A stretch of 64,000 nucleotides of DNA from the NCBI GenBank assembly GCA_949294195.1, contig CASFGK010000003.1, positions 1 through 64,000 of the forward strand, in the 5' to 3' direction. Source of the stretch: an uncultured Bacteroidales bacterium (GTDB lineage Bacteria; Bacteroidota; Bacteroidia; Bacteroidales; UBA932). Position 1 is the first letter of the stretch; each line of letters opens with the position of its first letter. Positions 62,522 through 64,000 of this stretch are shown here, piece by piece. A program made the translations under genes and the position numbers. The notes under the pieces are model-generated. The model saw only the letters and a list, made by a program, of their open reading frames with translations, was not told the origin of the DNA and did no database searches.

Positions 62522-63529
62522 TCATGCGTTCGGGAGGAAGCCTTTGGAGACAAGATACTCGGCAATCTGGACTGCATTGGTAGCCGCTCCCTTGCGGAGG
62601 TTGTCTGCGACACACCAGAGGTTCAGTCCGTATTTGACTGAAGGGTCGCGCCTGATCCTGCCGACGAAGACTTCATCCTTGCCCCAGGCGAAAAGCGGCA
62701 TAGGATATACGTTGTGCTCAGGATCGTCCTGGAGGACACATCCGGGCATTTCCGCTATAAGCTTACGCACATCGGCAAGGTCAAACTCCCTCTCGAATTC
62801 AAGATTCACAGACTCCGAATGTCCTCCCTTTACAGGTACGCGCACAGTAGTCGGGGACACTGCGATAGTATCGTCACGCAATATCTTGTGCGTCTCGTTG
62901 ACCATCTTCATTTCCTCTTTGGTATAGCCGTTATCAAGGAATACGTCTATATGGGGAAGGATGTTCTCGTCGATAGGATAAGGATATACGGCAGGATATT
63001 CTCCCCATTTCTTTCCGGCACGTTCAGCCTCCATCTGATTCAGAGCCTTGTAGCCGGTACCTGTTACGGACTGGTAGGTAGACACTACTATTCTCTTGAT
63101 CCTGTATGCCTTGTGCAGAGGGGCAAGCGGCATGAGCATCTGGATAGTGGAACAGTTCGGGTTTGCAATGATCATGTCGTCCTTTTCGATTGCATCACCG
63201 TTTATTTCAGGAACGACAAGCTTTTTTGCAGGGTCCATTCTCCAGCATGATGAGTTGTCCACTACGCGGCATCCCGCCTCTGCAAATTTCGGGGCAAGCT
63301 CTCTCGAGGCACCTGCCCCCGCGGAAAAGAGAGCCACGTCAGGACGTGCCGCAATAGCGTCTTCGGCGCTGATGACGGTCCATTCTTTCCCTTTGAAGGT
63401 TATTTTCCTTCCCACTGATTTTTCTGATGCAACAGGATAAAGCTCCGTTACCGGGAAGTTCCTCTCAGCGAGGACTTCCAACATTCTGGTGCCGACCAGA
63501 CCGGTGGCACCCACTACTGCTACTTTCAT
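62522..63529 (-). CDS. asd: Aspartate-semialdehyde dehydrogenase
   Basis: Makes aspartate semialdehyde for diaminopimelate, lysine, threonine and methionine. NADP fold GATGLVGTRMLEVL at the N-terminus, catalytic cysteine in NPNCSTIQML, then the VVSTYQSVTGTGYKAL and HSESVNLEFE motifs. 335 residues, complete. It is 42 nt downstream of metY on the same strand; both serve the aspartate-methionine branch and asd also feeds the meso-diaminopimelate used by murE. Confidence 0.97.
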   Translation of the reverse strand: MKVAVVGATGLVGTRMLEVLAERNFPVTELYPVASEKSVGRKITFKGKEWTVISAEDAIAARPDVALFSAGAGASRELAPKFAEAGCRVVDNSSCWRMDPAKKLVVPEINGDAIEKDDMIIANPNCSTIQMLMPLAPLHKAYRIKRIVVSTYQSVTGTGYKALNQMEAERAGKKWGEYPAVYPYPIDENILPHIDVFLDNGYTKEEMKMVNETHKILRDDTIAVSPTTVRVPVKGGHSESVNLEFEREFDLADVRKLIAEMPGCVLQDDPEHNVYPMPLFAWGKDEVFVGRIRRDPSVKYGLNLWCVADNLRKGAATNAVQIAEYLVSKGFLPNA

Positions 63530-63571
63530 AATTCGTTTTTTATTTTCTGATTGTTCTTTTCTTGTTTTCCT

Positions 63572-64000
63572 CTATTTCCCAAGGGCGTTTCCGAGATCAA
63601 AAATGAGATCATCGACATTCTCGATGCCGACAGAAAGCCGCAGCTGGTTCGGATAGACTCCTGCGGCAATCTGCTCTTCAGGACTCAGCTGCGAATGGGT
63701 CGTCGATGCAGGATGTACTATCAGTGACTTGGCATCTCCCACGCTTCCCACGTGCAGGATCAGCTCCAGTCTGTCTACCAGAGCCGCGGCCCCGTCGAAT
63801 CCTCCTTTTACCCGGAAGGTCAGGACTCCTCCGAAGCCATGCTTCAGGTATTTCTTCCCAAGCCCGTGATAAGGGTTGCTTTCCAGTCCGGTATAATTCA
63901 CGCTTTCCACAGCCGGATGCTTCTTCAGGAACTGCGCTACTGCAAGCGCATTGTCACAGCACCTCTGGCTTCTGAGAGAAAGGGTCTCGAGTCCCTGAAG
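63572..64000 (-). CDS. metY: O-acetylhomoserine sulfhydrylase, C-terminal end (5' partial)
   Basis: The minus-strand frame runs to the right edge and shows about 142 C-terminal residues of a PLP-dependent Cys/Met metabolism enzyme: LGLETLSLRSQRCCDNALAV, VNYTGLESNPYHGLGKKYL, GSVGDAKSLIVHPASTTHSQL and the terminal YPNQLRLSVGIENVDDLIFDL. These fit MetY (sulfide onto O-acetylhomoserine) rather than cystathionine lyases, by the NPYHGLGKKYLKHGFGG region. The PLP lysine lies beyond the window. Confidence 0.9.
   Translation of the reverse strand, partial: LQGLETLSLRSQRCCDNALAVAQFLKKHPAVESVNYTGLESNPYHGLGKKYLKHGFGGVLTFRVKGGFDGAAALVDRLELILHVGSVGDAKSLIVHPASTTHSQLSPEEQIAAGVYPNQLRLSVGIENVDDLIFDLGNALGK

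Noticed and set aside
1-64000. tRNA, rRNA, transposase or phage genes
   Set aside because: All gaps longer than about 70 nt were read by eye; none shows a tRNA clover-leaf pattern, rRNA or mobile-element sequence.

Overview
The window is chromosomal DNA from a member of the Bacteroidota, most likely order Bacteroidales. The basis is: promoters of the Bacteroidota type (TTTG, about 19 nt, TAnnTTTG) in front of many genes; no clear Shine-Dalgarno sequences; a TonB-dependent receptor with an N-terminal carboxypeptidase-regulatory-like domain; a family GH78 rhamnosidase and a Ser-type sulfatase; lipoproteins typical of the phylum; and the Bacteroidota order of the division and cell wall (dcw) cluster. 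Genus cannot be fixed from the sequence alone. I saw no rRNA, tRNA, CRISPR array, insertion sequence or prophage.

Layout. 1-14640: the end of an outer-membrane barrel gene; a malQ-sugar phosphate transporter pair; a promoter-terminator unit with no ORF (candidate small RNA); a MATE exporter and rsgA; a divergent polyprenyl synthase-U32 peptidase-sulfatase run; a lipid A deacylase-like gene with a lipoprotein; and metK behind a SAM-II riboswitch. 14648-20971: a decayed secreted glycoside hydrolase, an alpha-L-rhamnosidase, a TonB-dependent receptor and an AraC-type regulator whose probable operator (direct repeats 21 bp apart) precedes the receptor gene. 20984-23605: acyl-CoA ligase and deoxynucleoside kinase.

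23741-41048: the complete dcw cluster, all on the + strand: mraZ, rsmH, ftsL-like, ftsI, murE, mraY, murD, ftsW, murG, murC, ftsQ, ftsA, ftsZ, then gltX. It begins with four TGGAA boxes at exact 10-bp spacing, the expected MraZ autoregulatory site. These genes make and flip-side assemble lipid II and build the division septum. 41142-52868: rpiB, truB, a second MATE exporter, a YgjP-like metalloprotease, rpsO and pnp (pnp has a leader that can form a pseudoknot), an outer-membrane barrel protein, rsmA/ksgA, and a three-gene ECF sigma factor unit.

53084-64000: a small exported PepSY-like protein; a convergent operon of TonB-dependent receptor, beta-helix lipoprotein and purple-acid-phosphatase-like lipoprotein that looks like a phosphate-ester acquisition system, with Pho-box-like repeats upstream; a C69 dipeptidase; a small exported helical protein; pheS; and the aspartate/methionine pair asd and metY (metY runs off the right edge).

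The observations I rate highest are the pnp leader pseudoknot, the 4112-4229 small RNA unit, the receptor/beta-helix/phosphatase locus with its altered metal ligand, the SAM-II riboswitch with a visible antiterminator, and the AraC and MraZ operator arrays. All are read from sequence only; nothing was searched or folded by program.
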